Numbered from the stretch's first letter, positions 27,095 to 36,630 are shown. The stretch is 64,000 nucleotides of DNA from Streptomyces sp. A0642 (GCF_004795105.1 NZ_SSBL01000013.1:1-64000), one strand, 5' to 3'. Numbers and translations are program-made. Notes: generated from the letters alone by a model not told the origin.

Positions 27095-27904
27095 TCAGCT
27101 CCGTCCGTGCCGGAGGGCCGGGTGGGCGCCGGCGGCGACCAGGTCGGCGACGGCCGCCTTCGGGTCACGGCCGGTGACCAGGGATTCGCCGACCAGCACG
27201 GAGTCCGCGCCGGCGTTGGCGTAGGCGATGAGGTCGTGCGGGCCGCGGACGCCGGACTCCGCGACCTTGATGATGTGGCCGGGGATCTCGGGGGCGACGC
27301 GCTCGAAGGTGGAGCGGTCGACCTTGAGGTCCTTCAGGTTGCGCGCGTTGATGCCGATGATCTTCGCGCCGGCCTCCACCGCGCGCTCCGCCTCCTCTTC
27401 GTCGTGCACCTCGACCAGCGGCGTCAGGCCGATGGACTCGGCGCGCTCGATCAGCGAGACGAGAGCCTCCTGGTCGAGGGCGGCGACGATCAGCAGGACG
27501 AGGTCGGCGCCGTAGGCGCGCGCCTCCCACAGCTGGTACGAGGTGACGATGAAGTCCTTGCGCAGGATCGGGGTGTCGACCTTGGCGCGCACGGCCTCCA
27601 GGTCGGCGAGCGAGCCGCCGAAGCGGCGCTCCTCGGTGAGGACCGAGATGACGGACGCGCCGCCGGCCTCGTAGTCCGCGGCGAGCGCGGCCGGGTCGGC
27701 GATGGCCGCCAGGGCGCCCTTGGAGGGGCTGGAGCGCTTGACCTCGCAGATGACGGTCACGCCCTCGCCGCGCAGGGCGGCGACTCCGTCCTTGGCCTGG
27801 GGAGCGCGGGCCGCGCGCTCCTTGAGCTCGTCGAGGCTGACGCGCGCCTGCCGCTCCGCGAGGTCGGCGCGAACGCCGTCGATGATCTCGTCGAGCACAC
27901 TCAC
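27095..27904 (-). CDS. trpC: Indole-3-glycerol phosphate synthase
   Basis: A 269-residue TIM barrel that closes the indole ring from 1-(2-carboxyphenylamino)-1-deoxyribulose 5-phosphate. The catalytic Lys and Glu are in [13 protein letters not shown], and the second catalytic Lys in ILRKDFIV; the phosphate site is [17 protein letters not shown]. It is a single-domain TrpC with no fused TrpF, consistent with PriA doing the TrpF step. I chose the GTG at 27904, with AAGGGGG eight bases before it. It is the first gene of the trpC-trpM-trpB-trpA group. Confidence 0.97.
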   Translation of the reverse strand: MSVLDEIIDGVRADLAERQARVSLDELKERAARAPQAKDGVAALRGEGVTVICEVKRSSPSKGALAAIADPAALAADYEAGGASVISVLTEERRFGGSLADLEAVRAKVDTPILRKDFIVTSYQLWEARAYGADLVLLIVAALDQEALVSLIERAESIGLTPLVEVHDEEEAERAVEAGAKIIGINARNLKDLKVDRSTFERVAPEIPGHIIKVAESGVRGPHDLIAYANAGADSVLVGESLVTGRDPKAAVADLVAAGAHPALRHGRS

Positions 27905-28028
27905 GCGAGAGGCCCCCTTCCGGGACGTTGACGGGGAACGGAACTGAACAGGATGGACCGTTCCGATGGTATCCGCAGGAGGCCGGTGGGCCCGCATCCG
28001 GCCGACGGGTGTCCCACTACCTGGGCAT

Positions 28029-28550
28029 TCACGGGGCCAGCGCCGATCCGAACGGCAGGTTCCGGACCACGGTGAAGATCAGCACGACGGATCCGATCGC
28101 CCACCAGTGGAGGGCTCTCGGTGCGAGCCGCAGGGGCGGCCGGCCGGCGGCCGCGCGGACCGTCCAGAGCACCCAGAGCACGGCGAAGGCCGCGTATCCG
28201 AGGACGGCCAGGGCGTTGGAGCCGAGCGCCGCCGCGATGTCGCCGTGGGCGAAGGCGTGGGCGCTGCGCAGTCCGCCGCAGCCGGGGCAGGCGAGGCCGG
28301 TGAGCCGGAGCAGCGGGCAGACCGGGTAGTGCCCCGGTTCGTTGGGGTCGACGGTTCCGACGTAGCCGAAGGCGGCGACGACGCCCGCCAGGACGGCGGC
28401 CGGCACGGCGGTCCGCCGCCACCGCGGGACGGGAGCGGGGGCGGGCGGGAAGACCGGCGCGGGCCCGTGCTGCGGGCCAGGACCGGCCGGCCGGCCGGTC
28501 ACCGGCTGCGAGCCCGGGACCGGCGGGGCGGGGGAAGGCGATGCGTCCAC
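28029..28550 (-). CDS. DUF2752 membrane protein
   Basis: A 173-residue protein with a Pro-rich cytoplasmic N-terminus of about 45 residues and three or four membrane segments. The DUF2752 signature is visible: a Cys-Pro pair [19 protein letters not shown] followed by [13 protein letters not shown]. The function of the family is unknown; the CPxCG motif suggests metal or thiol chemistry in the membrane but that is a guess. The gene lies between the HGxxPAAW protein and trpC, with a terminator upstream, so it probably has its own promoter. Confidence 0.85.
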   Translation of the reverse strand: MDASPSPAPPVPGSQPVTGRPAGPGPQHGPAPVFPPAPAPVPRWRRTAVPAAVLAGVVAAFGYVGTVDPNEPGHYPVCPLLRLTGLACPGCGGLRSAHAFAHGDIAAALGSNALAVLGYAAFAVLWVLWTVRAAAGRPPLRLAPRALHWWAIGSVVLIFTVVRNLPFGSALAP

Positions 28551-28577
28551 TCGGTGATTGTCGCCGCTGACGCGAAA

Positions 28578-28604
28578 AGGCGCAGCCCGGGCCGGGCTGC
28601 GCCT
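28578..28604 (-). terminator. Hairpin terminator after the HGxxPAAW gene
   Basis: AGGCGCAGCCCG and its exact complement form a 12-bp stem with a 3-base loop, followed on the minus strand by a short T run (TTTCGCG). It starts 26 bases past the HGxxPAAW stop codon and stands just before the DUF2752 gene. Confidence 0.8.
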
Positions 28605-28630
28605 CGCGTGGTCGTGTCCCGCGGAGGGAT

Positions 28631-28879
28631 TCAGGAGATCTGCGCCTGTCCGGCGCGGTCCCTGGCCGCTGCGAGCTCCGCCGACTCCTTCGGCATGCCG
28701 AGGCCGGCGGCCTTCATGGCGAGGCCCACGATCCCGCCGACGAAGACGACGGCGATTCCGGCCCAGAAGCCGAGCGGGTTGGCCGCGACCATGAAGACGC
28801 CCGCGATGCAGAAGCCGATGAAGGCGATGATGACACCGGTCCAGGCGGCCGGGGTGTGTCCGTGGCTGCTGCCCGCCAT
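28631..28879 (-). CDS. HGxxPAAW-family small membrane protein
   Basis: An 82-residue protein with the motif HGHTPAAW at residues 6-13 and two membrane segments (WTGVIIAFIGFCIAGVFMV and GFWAGIAVVFVGGIVGLAM). The HGxxPAAW name is a known actinobacterial family label of unknown function. The C-terminus is short, charged and cytoplasmic. The ATG at 28879 has GGAG eight bases upstream; the frame is open further but without a ribosome site. It sits between the TIGR02234 gene and the DUF2752 gene, inside the trp region. Confidence 0.85.
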   Translation of the reverse strand: MAGSSHGHTPAAWTGVIIAFIGFCIAGVFMVAANPLGFWAGIAVVFVGGIVGLAMKAAGLGMPKESAELAAARDRAGQAQIS

Positions 28880-29010
28880 GAGTTGCTCCTCGTTGGTGTT
28901 GCGCTGTTGGTATCGCTCGGGGGTGCCGCAGCCCTGCCGCTGTGGGCGCCGCTGTGCTGCGAGCTCACGGCCATTGTCCCGTACGCGCGGGTGCGACGTG
29001 AGCTGGGGGG

Positions 29011-29670
29011 TCATGCCTCGCGCGTCGGGTCCTCACCGCGGTCCAGGGCCTTCCACAGGTCCTCGGGCCGGTCGGGGTCCGGGGCGGGGCGGCGGGCCTT
29101 GCGGGGGCGCGGGGTGCCGTCGCGCTCGTACCGTCCGGACATCGTGGGCCAGCGGCTCCCGTAGCGGAGGGCGAGGAGCCCGGCGAGCAGGATCAGCAGG
29201 CCGCCGGCCGCGGTCACGTAGGGCCAGGCGGTGTGGCTGAGGGCTTCGATGGTGGCGGCGCTGTCGCCGGTGGACCGAGCGGCCTTCTCGTCGAGTGCGG
29301 CGCTGTCGGAGGCGCCGAGGTAGGCGCTCACGGCGGCGCCGAGTCCGCTGAGGGCCAGCAGCCCCGCGACGGCGAGCCGGCCGGTGGCGCGGACGGCGAA
29401 GACGGCGACGAGGGCGGCCAGGCCGACTATCGCGAGGGCCGCGGGGAGGCCGGTGACGTCCTGCCCCTCGGCGCTCAGTGCCAGGGTGCCGCCGCCGACC
29501 GCGGCCTTGCCGTCGGCCCAGGTCTGACCGGAGGAGAGCAGGACGAGGGTGGCGCCGGCCGCCCCGAGGAGCAGGCCGGCTGCCAGGCTTCGGCGGCTTC
29601 CCGCGCTGTCGGGCGCGGCGGCGGCTTCGGCACGGGGCTGGGGTACGGGGACGGCGCTCACGTACTCCAC
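29011..29670 (-). CDS. Trp-locus-associated membrane protein (TIGR02234 family)
   Basis: A 219-residue membrane protein of a family regularly found beside trp genes in actinobacteria, function unknown. Four hydrophobic segments are seen (about residues 30-46, 77-94, 97-117 and 150-168), with the second and third separated by a short basic loop, then a basic/acidic cytoplasmic tail (RPAPDPDRPEDLWKALDRGEDP) that is the most conserved-looking part. The start is a GTG at 29670 with AGGGG just before it; a second GTG at 29661 has GGAG at better spacing. It follows trpE after 50 bases and is probably in its transcript. Confidence 0.85.
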   Translation of the reverse strand: MEYVSAVPVPQPRAEAAAAPDSAGSRRSLAAGLLLGAAGATLVLLSSGQTWADGKAAVGGGTLALSAEGQDVTGLPAALAIVGLAALVAVFAVRATGRLAVAGLLALSGLGAAVSAYLGASDSAALDEKAARSTGDSAATIEALSHTAWPYVTAAGGLLILLAGLLALRYGSRWPTMSGRYERDGTPRPRKARRPAPDPDRPEDLWKALDRGEDPTREA

Positions 29671-29720
29671 TATCCCCTACGGCTCCGCGTGGACGGACCG
29701 CCCCCCGTGTGCCTCCCGTC

Positions 29721-31208
29721 TCAGCGGGAGCCGAGCCGGTTGGCGGTGTGGACGGCGCGGAGGACCGCCGCGGCCTTGTTCCGGCACTCGGTGTCCTCGG
29801 CGACCGGGTCGGAGTCGGCGACGACACCGGCCCCGGCCTGGACGTACGCCGTACCGTCCCGCAGCAGTGCGGTGCGGATGGCGATGGCGGTGTCGGAGTC
29901 CCCCGCGAAGTCGAGGTAGCCGACGCAGCCGCCGTACAGTCCGCGGCGGGTGGGTTCGAGTTCCTCGATGATCTGCAGGGCGCGCGGCTTCGGGGCGCCG
30001 GAGAGGGTGCCCGCGGGGAAGCACGCGGTGAGGACGTCGAAGGCGGTACGGCCTTCGGCGACGCGGCCGGTGACGGTGGACACGATGTGCATCACGTGCG
30101 AGTACCGCTCGATCGACATGAAGTCGACGACCTCGACGCTGCCGGGCTCGCAGACCCGTCCCAGGTCGTTGCGGCCGAGGTCGACGAGCATCAGGTGCTC
30201 GGCGCGTTCCTTCGGGTCGGCGAGGAGCTCGTCGGCGAGGGCCTGGTCCTCCTGGGGCGTGGCGCCGCGGTGCCGGGTGCCGGCGATCGGGTGGAGCATC
30301 GCACGGCCGTCCTCGACCTTGACGAGCGCCTCGGGGCTGGAGCCCGCGACGTCGAAGCCCTCGAACCGGAAGAGGTACATGTACGGCGAGGGGTTGGTCG
30401 CGCGCAGCACCCGGTAGACGTCCAACGCGCTGGCGGTGCACGGGGTTTCGAAGCGCTGGGAGGGGACGACCTGGAAGGCCTCGCCGGCCCTGATGCGCTC
30501 CTTCACGTCCTCGACGGCGTCCTGGTAGGCGGGGCCGCCCCACAGGGCCGTGTACGGCGGCAGCTCGGAGGGCGGCAGGGCGGCCGGGGCGTTCTCGACG
30601 GGGCGGCGCAGGTCCTGCTCCATGGCGTCGAGCCGGGCGACGGCGTCGGTGTACGCCTCGTCGACGCCGGTGGCCAGGTCGTTGTGGTTGATCGCGTTGG
30701 CGATCAGCAGGACGCTGCCGTCCCAGTGGTCGAGGACGGCGAGGTCGGAGGTGAGCAGCATCGTCAGCTCGGGGAGCTTCAGGTCGTCGCCGCCGTGCTC
30801 GCCGATCTTCTCGAGCCGGCGCACGATGTCGTAGCCGAGGTAGCCGACCATGCCGCCGGTGAAGGGCGGCAGCCCGGATTCCTGGTCGTGCGGGGTGTGC
30901 AGGGTCTCGATGGTCGCGCGGAGGGCCTGGAGCGGGTCGCCGTCCACGGGCACCCCGACCGGCGGGGTGCCGAGCCAGTGGGCCTCGCCGTCGCGGGTGG
31001 TGAGCGTGGCGGCACTGCGTACGCCGATGAACGAGTACCGCGACCAGGTGCGGCCGTTCTCCGCGGATTCCAGCAGGAAGGTGCCGGTGCGTTCCCCCGC
31101 GAGCTTGCGGTAGAGGCCGACCGGGGTGTCGCCGTCCGCGAGGAGCCGGCGGGTGACGGGGATGACGCGCCGGTCGACGGCCAGCTTGCGGAAGGTGTCG
31201 AGGTCCAT
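29721..31208 (-). CDS. trpE: Anthranilate synthase component I
   Basis: A 495-residue chorismate-using enzyme that, with a glutamine amidotransferase subunit (not in this window), makes anthranilate. The tryptophan-feedback motif LLES (residues 46-49) is present, so the enzyme should be inhibited by Trp. Chorismate-binding motifs are seen: [24 protein letters not shown] and [12 protein letters not shown]. Length fits the family. The ATG at 31208 is followed by the family-type [17 protein letters not shown]. No Trp-rich leader peptide was found upstream. Confidence 0.97.
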   Translation of the reverse strand: MDLDTFRKLAVDRRVIPVTRRLLADGDTPVGLYRKLAGERTGTFLLESAENGRTWSRYSFIGVRSAATLTTRDGEAHWLGTPPVGVPVDGDPLQALRATIETLHTPHDQESGLPPFTGGMVGYLGYDIVRRLEKIGEHGGDDLKLPELTMLLTSDLAVLDHWDGSVLLIANAINHNDLATGVDEAYTDAVARLDAMEQDLRRPVENAPAALPPSELPPYTALWGGPAYQDAVEDVKERIRAGEAFQVVPSQRFETPCTASALDVYRVLRATNPSPYMYLFRFEGFDVAGSSPEALVKVEDGRAMLHPIAGTRHRGATPQEDQALADELLADPKERAEHLMLVDLGRNDLGRVCEPGSVEVVDFMSIERYSHVMHIVSTVTGRVAEGRTAFDVLTACFPAGTLSGAPKPRALQIIEELEPTRRGLYGGCVGYLDFAGDSDTAIAIRTALLRDGTAYVQAGAGVVADSDPVAEDTECRNKAAAVLRAVHTANRLGSR

Positions 31209-31314
31209 GGCGGCAGACCCTACTGTCCGAGGGGGTGTCTCGCTGACCAGGGTCGGATCAGGCCGCGGCGGGTGCGGTACATCGCAGGGCGCCGGGGCGT
31301 CCTCGATGGGGGTA

Positions 31315-31344
31315 CCTCCCCTGCCCTTCAGGCTATGGGGGAGG
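31315..31344 (-). terminator. Hairpin after hisI, of a common Streptomyces intergenic type
   Basis: CCTCCCC and GGGGAGG pair across about 15 bases, starting five bases past the hisI stop. The GGGGGTACCTCCCC...GGGGGAGG pattern resembles a short repeat I know from many Streptomyces intergenic regions. The 141-base spacer between hisI and trpE also holds GGGGGTGTCTCGC (31230-31242), the exact complement of a segment within hisI (31412-31424). Confidence 0.55.
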
Positions 31345-31349
31345 AGCGA

Positions 31350-31799
31350 TCAGGACGTTTCGGCAACGCCGCGAGGTGCCGTGCCGGGCGTCGGGGACCC
31401 GGCCCCGGCCGGCGAGACACCCCCTGTGGGGAGGACGTCGGCGTCGAAACAGGTGCGGTCGCCCGTGTGGCAGGCGGCGCCCGTCTGGTCGACCCTGACG
31501 AGGACGGTGTCGGCGTCGCAGTCCAGGGCGACGGACTTGACCTCCTGGATGTGGCCCGAGGTGTCGCCCTTGACCCAGTACTCCTGGCGGCTGCGCGACC
31601 AGTAGGTGCAGCGGCCAGTGGTGAGGGTGCGGTGGAGCGCCTCGTCGTCCATCCAGCCGAGCATCAGCACCTCGCCGGTGTCGTACTGCTGGGCGATGGC
31701 CGGGACCAGCCCGTCGGCGCCGCGCTTGAGGCGGGCGGCGATGGCGGGGTCGAGGTCGCTGGCGGGCCGGGGCGTGCCGGGCGGGGGCGTGCTGGTCAT
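31350..31799 (-). CDS. hisI: Phosphoribosyl-AMP cyclohydrolase
   Basis: A 149-residue zinc enzyme that opens the adenine ring of phosphoribosyl-AMP, the third step of histidine synthesis. Seen: the family core [26 protein letters not shown], the [15 protein letters not shown] motif and the metal site [13 protein letters not shown]. It is a single-domain HisI without the HisE (pyrophosphohydrolase) half. The last 23 residues after the Cys site are Gly/Pro-rich and unusual for the family. The gene is separated from the his operon and adjacent to trpE, transcribed in the same direction. The ATG at 31799 starts the Pro-rich N-terminus. Confidence 0.96.
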   Translation of the reverse strand: MTSTPPPGTPRPASDLDPAIAARLKRGADGLVPAIAQQYDTGEVLMLGWMDDEALHRTLTTGRCTYWSRSRQEYWVKGDTSGHIQEVKSVALDCDADTVLVRVDQTGAACHTGDRTCFDADVLPTGGVSPAGAGSPTPGTAPRGVAETS

Positions 31800-31883
31800 G
31801 GGCCCATTGTGCCGTGGTCCGCGGGACCGTTCGGGCGTGCGTCCACTGGGCGGACGCGGGGCGACGGTCGTACGCTGGCGGGC

Positions 31884-32516
31884 ATGTCGACCCATGCGAA
31901 GCGCGAACGACTTCTGCTTGCCGACCTGTTGGAGGCCGTCGGGCCGGAGGCGCCCACCCTCTGCCACGGCTGGACGGCCCGTGATCTGGCGGCCCACGTG
32001 GTGGTGCGGGAGCGGCGGCCGGACGCGGCGGCCGGGCTGGTCATCGGCCCGTTGAAGAACCGGCGTGACCGGATCATGACCGAGTTCACCGAGAAGCCGT
32101 ACGAGGAACTGATCCAGCTCATCCGTACGGGTCCGCCGAGGATGTCCCCGTTCAGCCTGAAGCAGCTCGACGAGGCGGCCAACACCGTCGAGTTCTACGT
32201 GCACACGGAGGACGTCCGCCGGGCGCAGCCGGACTGGTCGGCGCGGGAGCTGGACCCGGTCTTCGCCGACGTCCTGTGGTCGCGTACGGAGAAGGCGGCC
32301 CGCGTGCTGGGGCGGAAGGCCCCAGTGGGGCTGGTCCTGCGCCGCCCGGACGGGCAGACGGCGGTCGCGCACCGGGGCACCCCGGTGGTGACGGTGACGG
32401 GGGAGCCGGGCGAGCTCCTGCTGTTCGCGTTCGGGCGGCAGGACGCGGCGCGGGTGGACCTGGAGGGCGAGCAGGACGCGATCGGCAGGGTGACGACGGC
32501 GAAGCTCGGGATGTAG
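31884..32516 (+). CDS. TIGR03085-family metal-binding protein
   Basis: A 210-residue protein of the DinB/mycothiol-dependent maleylpyruvate isomerase-like fold. The motif [20 protein letters not shown] carries the metal-ligand His pattern (His29 and His38) and [10 protein letters not shown] is the third-ligand region. These proteins usually bind zinc and act in mycothiol chemistry or have unknown function. The ATG at 31884 follows GGCGGGC. It diverges from hisI, with an 84-base spacer. Confidence 0.85.
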   Translation: MSTHAKRERLLLADLLEAVGPEAPTLCHGWTARDLAAHVVVRERRPDAAAGLVIGPLKNRRDRIMTEFTEKPYEELIQLIRTGPPRMSPFSLKQLDEAANTVEFYVHTEDVRRAQPDWSARELDPVFADVLWSRTEKAARVLGRKAPVGLVLRRPDGQTAVAHRGTPVVTVTGEPGELLLFAFGRQDAARVDLEGEQDAIGRVTTAKLGM

Positions 32517-32540
32517 GCGGGCGTTCCGCGCGCGGTGGGC

Positions 32541-33803
32541 TCAGCGCGGGAGTTCCGCGCGGCGGAGCGGGACGAAGGCCAGGCCGGTCACCGCGCCCGC
32601 CGCGCACAGCGCGGCGCTGGCGACGAAGACCGGACCGGTGCCCCAGAGCGCGACGGCGGCGCCGGTGGCCGGGTAGCTGAGCGGTGCCAGGGCGTGGGTG
32701 AAGAGCGTCGAGACCGAGGTGACGCGGCCCAGGTAGGCGGGGTCGGCGGCGGTCTGCGTGAGAGCGCCGCACAGGGCGCCGCCGAGGCCGGCGAAGAGTC
32801 CCACGAGGACCGCGACACCCGCGGCGAGCGGCACGGAGGGCGCGTACGCCAGGGCGGCGATGGCGGCCGCGCCGACCAGGACGGTGAGGCACATGACGAG
32901 TCCCGCCCTGGGGACCCTGCCGCGGACGGCGAGCAGGAGGGCCGAGCCGCCCGCGCCCGCGCCGAAGGCGGCGATGACCCAGCCCATGCCGGAGGCGCCC
33001 CAGCCGCGTTCCTCGCTGAGCAGGATCAGGCCGAGGTTGAGCGGTCCGACGAAGCCCAGTTCGCTGACGGCGACGACGAGCATGAGGGGGCCGAGCAGCG
33101 GGTGGCGGCGGATGTGACGCAGCCCGTCGGCGAGATCGCGCCAGGCGGTGCCGGCGGGTTCGGTTTCCGTCTTCTCGTCGCCGGCCGTCAGCGGGTTCAT
33201 CCGTACGGCCAGGAGCAGCGGCAGCGAGACGGCGAAGAGCACGCCCGCCGCGGCGAAGGCCAGGACCGGGCCGCCGAGGGCCACCGCGACGCCGCCGAGC
33301 GGGGCGCCGACCACGTTGGCGGTGCGGGTGGCGAGGCCGCGCATGCCCTGGACCCGGGCGAGCTGGGAGGCGGCGGTGATCCGCGGCGGCAGGGCGCCGA
33401 CGGCGGGCAGGAAGAGGGCGTCGACCGCGCCGAAGACCAGGGCGACCGCGATCAGCATCCACACCGTGGGCGAGGTGAGGAGCAGGGCGCCGGCCAGGCC
33501 GAGGATGACGAGGCAGCGGGCCGTGTCGCTCGCGACCACGACGCGGCGCGGTCCGAGCCGGTCGGCGAGCACTCCCCCGCCGAGCAGGAGCACGGCCCGT
33601 GGTATGGAACCGACGGCGAGCACCAGCCCGGTCTGGGAGGCGCTCCCGGTGCGGGCGGCGGCCCAGGCGAGGGCCATGTAGTAGACGCTGTCGCCGATCA
33701 TCGACGCCGTGTAGGCGCCGAGCCAGCGCAGGACGTTGCCGTCCCGATGGGCGGGGGGTCGGGGATTCCCGGTGTCCTTGGCGGCGGGGAGGGTGAGGGT
33801 CAC
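32541..33803 (-). CDS. MFS efflux transporter
   Basis: A 420-residue major facilitator with twelve hydrophobic segments, of the MFS_3/enterobactin-exporter-like group. Motif A-type loop GGGVLADRLGPRRVVV is seen between TM2 and TM3. The long central loop (MNPLTAGDEKTETEPAGTAWRDL) connects the two halves. I chose the GTG at 33803; GAGAGGA lies about ten bases before it, and the upstream in-frame residues overlap the ArsR gene. The ArsR-type regulator ends 25 bases upstream, so the pair is likely an operon for regulated export of a drug or metabolite. Confidence 0.9.
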   Translation of the reverse strand: MTLTLPAAKDTGNPRPPAHRDGNVLRWLGAYTASMIGDSVYYMALAWAAARTGSASQTGLVLAVGSIPRAVLLLGGGVLADRLGPRRVVVASDTARCLVILGLAGALLLTSPTVWMLIAVALVFGAVDALFLPAVGALPPRITAASQLARVQGMRGLATRTANVVGAPLGGVAVALGGPVLAFAAAGVLFAVSLPLLLAVRMNPLTAGDEKTETEPAGTAWRDLADGLRHIRRHPLLGPLMLVVAVSELGFVGPLNLGLILLSEERGWGASGMGWVIAAFGAGAGGSALLLAVRGRVPRAGLVMCLTVLVGAAAIAALAYAPSVPLAAGVAVLVGLFAGLGGALCGALTQTAADPAYLGRVTSVSTLFTHALAPLSYPATGAAVALWGTGPVFVASAALCAAGAVTGLAFVPLRRAELPR

Positions 33804-33828
33804 GGGGTCGTCCTCTCGGGGCGCCGGC

Positions 33829-34416
33829 TCAGGTCCGGAACGGGAAGCCGTACAGGTGCAGGGCAACGTTCTCGCGGTTCTCCGTGTCGCCCGCCTCGTC
33901 GCGGGCGCGGCCCCGCTCCTCGTACCGGCCGATCACCCCGTCCAGCTCGCGTTCGAGCGCGCCGAGCTCCTCGGGGGTCAGCCGAGCCAGGTACTCCGAG
34001 GTGAAGGAAGCCTTGCGCCAGGGGGGCGTCCAGCTGCGGTACGCGTCGAGGAAGCGGCGGTACAGCTCGATGTGCTGGTCGAACGAGAGCCGGCTGACCG
34101 CAGTGTGGGTGGCGGCCTTCTCTGGCGCGTCGCTGAAGTCCTCGTCGTGGAAGCGGAGCCCCTTCGACGCGGGCTGCCACCAGCGCTCGCGGCCGTCCTT
34201 GCCCTCCCGGTCGGCCTCCTCGATCAGGCCGTGGTCGGCGAGCTTGCGCAGGTGGTAGCTGACCAGCGAGACCTGCTCGTCCACCTGCTCGGCGAGCTGG
34301 GAGGCGGTGGCCTGCCGGGCGATGTAGAGCGCCCGGTACAGCTTCATCCGCAGCGGGTGTCCGAACGCCTTGAGCGTGCCGAGATCGGACACCCGGCGTG
34401 TTTCGTTGCTTGCCAT
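33829..34416 (-). CDS. ArsR-type winged-helix repressor
   Basis: A 195-residue regulator whose N-terminal part is a winged helix (residues 12-82: LGTLKAFGHPLRMKLYRAL, QVSLVSYHLRKLADHGLIEEA). The C-terminal 110 residues are a helical effector or dimerisation part, with no ArsR metal-binding Cys motif, so it is not a metal sensor of the classical kind. The ATG at 34416 lies 28 bases from a double TTGCGCAA palindrome, a probable autoregulatory operator. The MFS gene follows 25 bases downstream, which suggests local control of efflux. Confidence 0.9.
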   Translation of the reverse strand: MASNETRRVSDLGTLKAFGHPLRMKLYRALYIARQATASQLAEQVDEQVSLVSYHLRKLADHGLIEEADREGKDGRERWWQPASKGLRFHDEDFSDAPEKAATHTAVSRLSFDQHIELYRRFLDAYRSWTPPWRKASFTSEYLARLTPEELGALERELDGVIGRYEERGRARDEAGDTENRENVALHLYGFPFRT

Positions 34417-34443
34417 GCCTCCACGGTAGATACGAAAGGAAAC

Positions 34444-34466
34444 TTGCGCAATATCTATTGCGCAAT
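34444..34466. promoter_or_regulatory. Probable operator of the ArsR-MFS pair
   Basis: Two copies of the self-complementary octamer TTGCGCAA (34444-34451 and 34458-34465) are separated by six bases in a locally AT-rich stretch. The centre is about 40 bases from the ArsR start codon. The site covers the TAG stop codon of the symporter gene (34455-34457), so the ArsR promoter appears to sit in the symporter's 3' end. Confidence 0.65.
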
Positions 34467-36047
34467 AAAAGTTGCACGCTCGGCCGAGGACGTCGGCCGC
34501 TTACCCCGCCCCGCACGGGACCCGAGATACCCCAGCAGGAATCCGGCGGGAATCGTGATCAGCCCCGGCGTCTGGAGCGGGAACCAGTGGAAGTCGTGGG
34601 ACGGGAAGAGCGCGATCGGAGTGCCGGAGAACGCCGGCGAGAACACCATCAGGAACACGATCAGCGGCAGCGTCCCGTAGACCGTCCAGCGCACGCCCCG
34701 CGCGTTGAACCACGGCCGGAACAGGGCGTACAGCAGGACCGGCGGCAGGACGGAGGCGGCGGCGGCGAAGGAGAGCGAGAGCAGCACCTGCGGATTGCGG
34801 TCATGGGTATATGTCGATACGTAGACGGAGAGCGCGCCGGTCAGGACGACGGCCAGGCGGGCGCGGAGGATCTCGCGCCCGGCGGAGCGGTCGGACCGGG
34901 CGGCCGTACGGGACCGGGCCTTCGCCGTGAAGTCGCGGGCGACGGACGAGGCGGCGGCGAGGGTGATGCCGGCCACCGCGGCCAGGGTGGTGGCGAAGAC
35001 CGCGCAGGCGACGAAGGCGAACAGCGGGGACTCGCGCGGCCCGTCCGCCCCCGGGTCGAGCGCGCCGGTCACCAGCAGCAGCGCGGTGCCGCCCGCGGGG
35101 TCCGCGGCCTGGATGATCTTTCGGCCGAGCAGGGCGGACGCCCCGAGGCCGACCACGACGACGCCGGTGCACAGGAAGGCCACCGGGGCCGCCGCCCAGA
35201 CGGTGGCGCGGCGCACGGTCCAGCTGTCGCGCATGGGGTGCAGCCGCATCATGATGTGCGGCATACAGGCGGCCCCGAGCACCAGGGTGAGCTGGAAGCC
35301 CAGCAGATCCAGGGCGCCGGCGAAGGTGTGGCCGAACTGCAGGCCGGGGCGCGCGTAGGACCCGCCCGCGCCGCTGCCGTGCCGGGCGGCGTCGAAGAGA
35401 GTGAACGGGTTCCAGCCGTACCGGGCGAGCACCAGCCCGGCGAGCAGGGTCACCGCGGCCAGCACGACCGCGACCTTGACGATCTGGATGTAGCCGGTGC
35501 CGCGCATGCCGCCCACCGCCGAGTAGCAGACCATCAGGGCGCCGCTGGCGACGGTGCAGCTGGTCAGCGCGCCGTCGGGCAGCCCGAACACGGAGGCCAT
35601 GACCCGGCCCGCGGTGGCGAGTTGGACCAGCAGCAGGGGGGTCAGGACCACCAGGGTCGTGATCCCCAGGGCGCGGCGGACGGTCGGGTCGCCGAGCCGG
35701 TCCGCCAGGAAGTCGCCGAGGGTGAACACGCCCTTGCGGCGCATCGGTTCCGCCATGATCCGCATGACCAGGACCAGCGAGGCGACCGTGGCGACGGCGA
35801 ACAGGATGCCGTCGAAACCGGCGAGGGCGACGGAGCCGGTGGTGGAGAGCAGGGTGGCGGCCGAGATGTAGTCACCGGCGATGGCCAGGCCGCTGCCGAC
35901 GGGGCCGAGGGCGGAGCCGCCCCCCGCGTAGAAGTGCTCCGGGTCGTCCTGGTCCGCTGCGGCCAGCCCGCAGAGCAGCAACGACACGGCGACGAATCCG
36001 AGGAAGACGACCACGGCCAGCGACCGGGCGTCGAAGCCGCCGCTCAC
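34455..36047 (-). CDS. Sodium:solute symporter (SSS family, acetate permease-like)
   Basis: A 530-residue membrane protein with about thirteen hydrophobic segments. Typical SSS stretches are seen: GSGLAIAGDYISAATLL (Na+ site in TM1), GVFTLGDFLADRLGDPTVR and PHIMMRLHPMRDS. It resembles ActP/MctC-type monocarboxylate symporters, but the substrate is not certain. The GTG at 36047 has no strong ribosome site. ActP-type genes are normally preceded by a DUF485 gene; none is seen here, since the upstream 640 bases are a repeat-rich island. The stop codon lies inside the ArsR operator. Confidence 0.88.
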   Translation of the reverse strand: MSGGFDARSLAVVVFLGFVAVSLLLCGLAAADQDDPEHFYAGGGSALGPVGSGLAIAGDYISAATLLSTTGSVALAGFDGILFAVATVASLVLVMRIMAEPMRRKGVFTLGDFLADRLGDPTVRRALGITTLVVLTPLLLVQLATAGRVMASVFGLPDGALTSCTVASGALMVCYSAVGGMRGTGYIQIVKVAVVLAAVTLLAGLVLARYGWNPFTLFDAARHGSGAGGSYARPGLQFGHTFAGALDLLGFQLTLVLGAACMPHIMMRLHPMRDSWTVRRATVWAAAPVAFLCTGVVVVGLGASALLGRKIIQAADPAGGTALLLVTGALDPGADGPRESPLFAFVACAVFATTLAAVAGITLAAASSVARDFTAKARSRTAARSDRSAGREILRARLAVVLTGALSVYVSTYTHDRNPQVLLSLSFAAAASVLPPVLLYALFRPWFNARGVRWTVYGTLPLIVFLMVFSPAFSGTPIALFPSHDFHWFPLQTPGLITIPAGFLLGYLGSRAGRGKRPTSSAERATFIAQ

Positions 36048-36189
36048 CGGCGCGGTCCCGGGACGGGAGCGGAGGTGACGGCGGTCGCGCAGGCGCGGTG
36101 CGCACGGGGCGCGCGAGGTGGCGGAGGCACTGAGGACATGCCGGTCACGGCATCAGGCGCCGGGGGCCGCGTACAGCGGCCGGGGCGAG

Positions 36190-36530
36190 GACGCTGCGCG
36201 CGTACAGCCGGTGCGGGCGAGGTGTGTGCGCGTGCACATCACCGGTCTGCGCGGCGGCAGTTGGGCGCGGGGATGTGCGCGCGGACGGGGGGGCCGGGGG
36301 GCCCGCCGGTCCGCATGAGGCGGCGGCGTCGGGGTGTGCGCGAGACGTGTACCGGCGCGGCCCGCCGGCCCGCGCGGGGCACCGACATCGACGTGCGCGC
36401 GAGACGTGTACCGGCGCGAGCCGCCGGTCCGCACGGGGGGGGCGCGGACGCGCGCACGCGGCGGTCACCGGTCCGCACGAGGCGGCCGGTTGGGGGATAC
36501 GCGCGAGAGGCGGACACCGGGCGCGTGGCG
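36190..36530. repeat. Degenerate tandem repeat island
   Basis: The 642 bases between the symporter start and the PucR-like gene hold no supportable gene. This part has imperfect units of about 45-60 bases. The clearest pair shares GCGAGACGTGTACCGGCGCG, beginning near 36340 and 36399; weaker copies share CACCGGTC(T/C)GC and TGCGCGCG. Long reading frames here are Arg/Pro/Ala-rich artefacts on both strands. The repeats look like decayed replication-slippage products. Confidence 0.55.
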
Positions 36531-36552
36531 GGGACGTGGCGCCACGTCCCCG
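36529..36552. repeat. 24-base perfect palindrome
   Basis: CGGGGACGTGGC is followed immediately by its exact complement, with no loop. It stands between the repeat island and the PucR-like gene's 3' end. It could be a terminator cruciform or a dimer-protein site. Confidence 0.7.
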
Positions 36553-36630
36553 CTGGCCCGGATCGCGGAGTCGCACTCCTGTGCGCCCGGGACGGCCGAG
36601 CACGTCCGGGCCGCGGAACCGGCAGGGGCG

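Noticed and set aside
31209-31349. Trp-attenuator leader peptide before trpE
   Set aside because: A short minus-strand frame ending near 31223 has only one Trp codon and no tandem Trp codons, and the inverted repeat partner lies in hisI, so I could not support an attenuator.
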